From: Desulfurellales bacterium
GTDB lineage: Bacteria; Campylobacterota_A; Desulfurellia; Desulfurellales; Hippeaceae
DNA: 64,000 bases
Direction: 5' to 3'
NCBI GenBank assembly: GCA_027035575.1
Contig: JALVUQ010000024.1
Location: 1-64,000 of the forward strand
Positions within the stretch are counted from its first letter, which is position 1; each line of letters opens with the position of its first letter. Shown here piece after piece: positions 63,335 through 64,000 of this stretch. The position numbers and the translations under genes were made by a program. The notes under the pieces were generated by a model. The model did no database searches, was not told the origin of the DNA, and saw nothing but the letters and a program-made list of their open reading frames with translations.

Positions 63335-64000
63335 ATGAGCGAATTGTTAAAAGGCGGAGAATTTCTAATAAGAGAGGTTTCAAAGGATGAGGTTTTTACA
63401 CCTGAGGATTTGTCTTCCGAACAAAAGCAGATGATGGAGACAACCGAACAGTTCATAAAAAACGAGGTTATGCCGGATGTTGATGCTATGGATAACAGCA
63501 ACCACAACTTCGATTTGTTAGTGAGCCATATGAAACAGGCTGGCGAGTTGGGACTGTTTTCCATTTATGCACCCGAGGAGTATGACGGACTTGATTTGGG
63601 ATTGACAACGGGGGCTTGTGTTGTTGAAAAAATCGCACCTGCCGGTTCTTTTTCGGTTGCTTATGCGGCACACGTCGGAATAGGTTCGCTTCCTCTGATA
63701 TATTACGGAACAAAAGAACAAAAGGAAAAATATTTACCCAAGCTTGTTAGCGGTGAATGGATAGCTGCATATTGTTTAACCGAGCCGGATGCCGGAACAG
63801 ATGCTCTTGGAATGAGAGCTGTTGCCAAGCTGTCTGATGACGGTAAATACTATATCCTAAACGGTACGAAACAGTTTATTACAAACGGAAGTATAGCCGA
63901 TTTATACACGGTATTTGCCAAAACACCGGAAGGTGAGTATGTGGCATTCCTTGTTGAGCGTAATTTTGAAGGCGTAAGCGTAGGAAGAGAAGAAGACAAG
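63335..64000 (+). CDS. Acyl-CoA dehydrogenase, cut off by the window end
   Basis: ATG 63335 lies seven bases after GGAGGAG; 222 codons are visible and the frame is still open at the last base. The N-terminal part (LLKGGEFLIREV) precedes the usual acyl-CoA dehydrogenase helices, then SLPLIYYGTKEQKEKYLP, the FAD loop LTEPDAGTDALGM and LNGTKQFITNG. The catalytic Glu lies outside the window. The N-terminal KGGEFLI opening resembles the longer FadE of Bacillus (about 590 residues), so the full gene may be large. Confidence 0.93.
   Translation, partial: MSELLKGGEFLIREVSKDEVFTPEDLSSEQKQMMETTEQFIKNEVMPDVDAMDNSNHNFDLLVSHMKQAGELGLFSIYAPEEYDGLDLGLTTGACVVEKIAPAGSFSVAYAAHVGIGSLPLIYYGTKEQKEKYLPKLVSGEWIAAYCLTEPDAGTDALGMRAVAKLSDDGKYYILNGTKQFITNGSIADLYTVFAKTPEGEYVAFLVERNFEGVSVGREEDK

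Noticed and set aside
1-64000. CRISPR arrays, insertion sequences, prophage, toxin-antitoxin or defence systems
   Set aside because: I looked for direct repeats, transposase motifs and unusual gene clusters on both strands and found none; content is core metabolism and signalling.

Overview
The window is 64 kb of AT-rich chromosomal DNA from a Gram-negative (diderm) bacterium. Nearly all of it is coding, in short operons whose genes abut or overlap. Several traits together fit a member of the Deferribacterota (Denitrovibrio, Geovibrio, Flexistipes or Mucispirillum-like): a menaquinone gene of the futalosine route (mqnA), an Mla lipid-transport cluster whose MlaD carries a C-terminal beta-barrel-like region, a membrane EtfAB:menaquinone oxidoreductase-like protein, GlnRS, several c-di-GMP proteins, and many TTG/GTG starts. 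The phylum is my inference; no 16S gene or ribosomal protein operon is present to settle it. I saw no insertion sequence, prophage, CRISPR array or plasmid gene.

Layout. 0-6.3 kb: rnc (5' end cut by the window), era, mgtE, glmM, a periplasmic thioredoxin-like protein and serA. 6.4-13.1 kb: a DMT exporter, glnS-alr, then mlaE-mlaF-mlaD. 13.1-15 kb (minus): ilvE-mqnA. 15.1-18.3 kb: aroK-like, uppP, accB, accC. 18.4-20.7 kb (minus): a membrane GAF-PAS-GGDEF diguanylate cyclase. 21-28.9 kb: an eight-gene run (rarA, thiL, corC-like, rpe, a GT2 glycosyltransferase, ktrB/trkH, ktrA/trkA, a radical SAM/SPASM enzyme) preceded by a perfect inverted repeat. 28.9-31.2 kb (minus): a Cache/HD-GYP protein with a degenerate GGDEF tail. 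31.4-32.8 kb: tRNA-Gly(CCC), an acyltransferase, tRNA-Ser(TGA), tRNA-Ser(GCT). 32.8-38 kb: panE-like, minCDE, a second DMT exporter, Trm112-like, a DUF2726-like protein, DUF808. 38.1-40.8 kb: yjbQ, apgM, two small unknown genes, and rnpB (RNase P RNA) with an unusually long P12 helix. 40.8-42.6 kb (minus): cheR and an HDOD gene. 42.7-46.8 kb: an MBL-fold hydrolase, an iron alcohol dehydrogenase, an unknown gene and an aldehyde dehydrogenase.

46.8-64 kb is a fatty-acid oxidation region. On the minus strand lie an ECH1-like dienoyl-CoA isomerase with a CoA-pyrophosphatase-like Nudix protein; an operon thl-hbd-crt-bcd ending in an EMO-like Fe-S/membrane protein; and etfBA. Divergent from etfBA on the plus strand is a long-chain operon: acyl-CoA synthetase, acyl-CoA dehydrogenase, FadN-type fused hydroxyacyl-CoA dehydrogenase/hydratase, thiolase, and another acyl-CoA dehydrogenase cut by the window end. 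The genes describe a pathway from free fatty acids through acyl-CoA to acetyl-CoA, with electrons passed via ETF to menaquinone.

The two most interesting signals are (1) an identical palindrome, TTTACGTAAA, directly after the -35 box in both divergent promoters (etfBA and fadD), each with a 16-bp spacer, which looks like the operator of a local fatty-acid regulon; and (2) the MlaD protein, which appears to carry its own outer-membrane barrel and so may span the periplasm.
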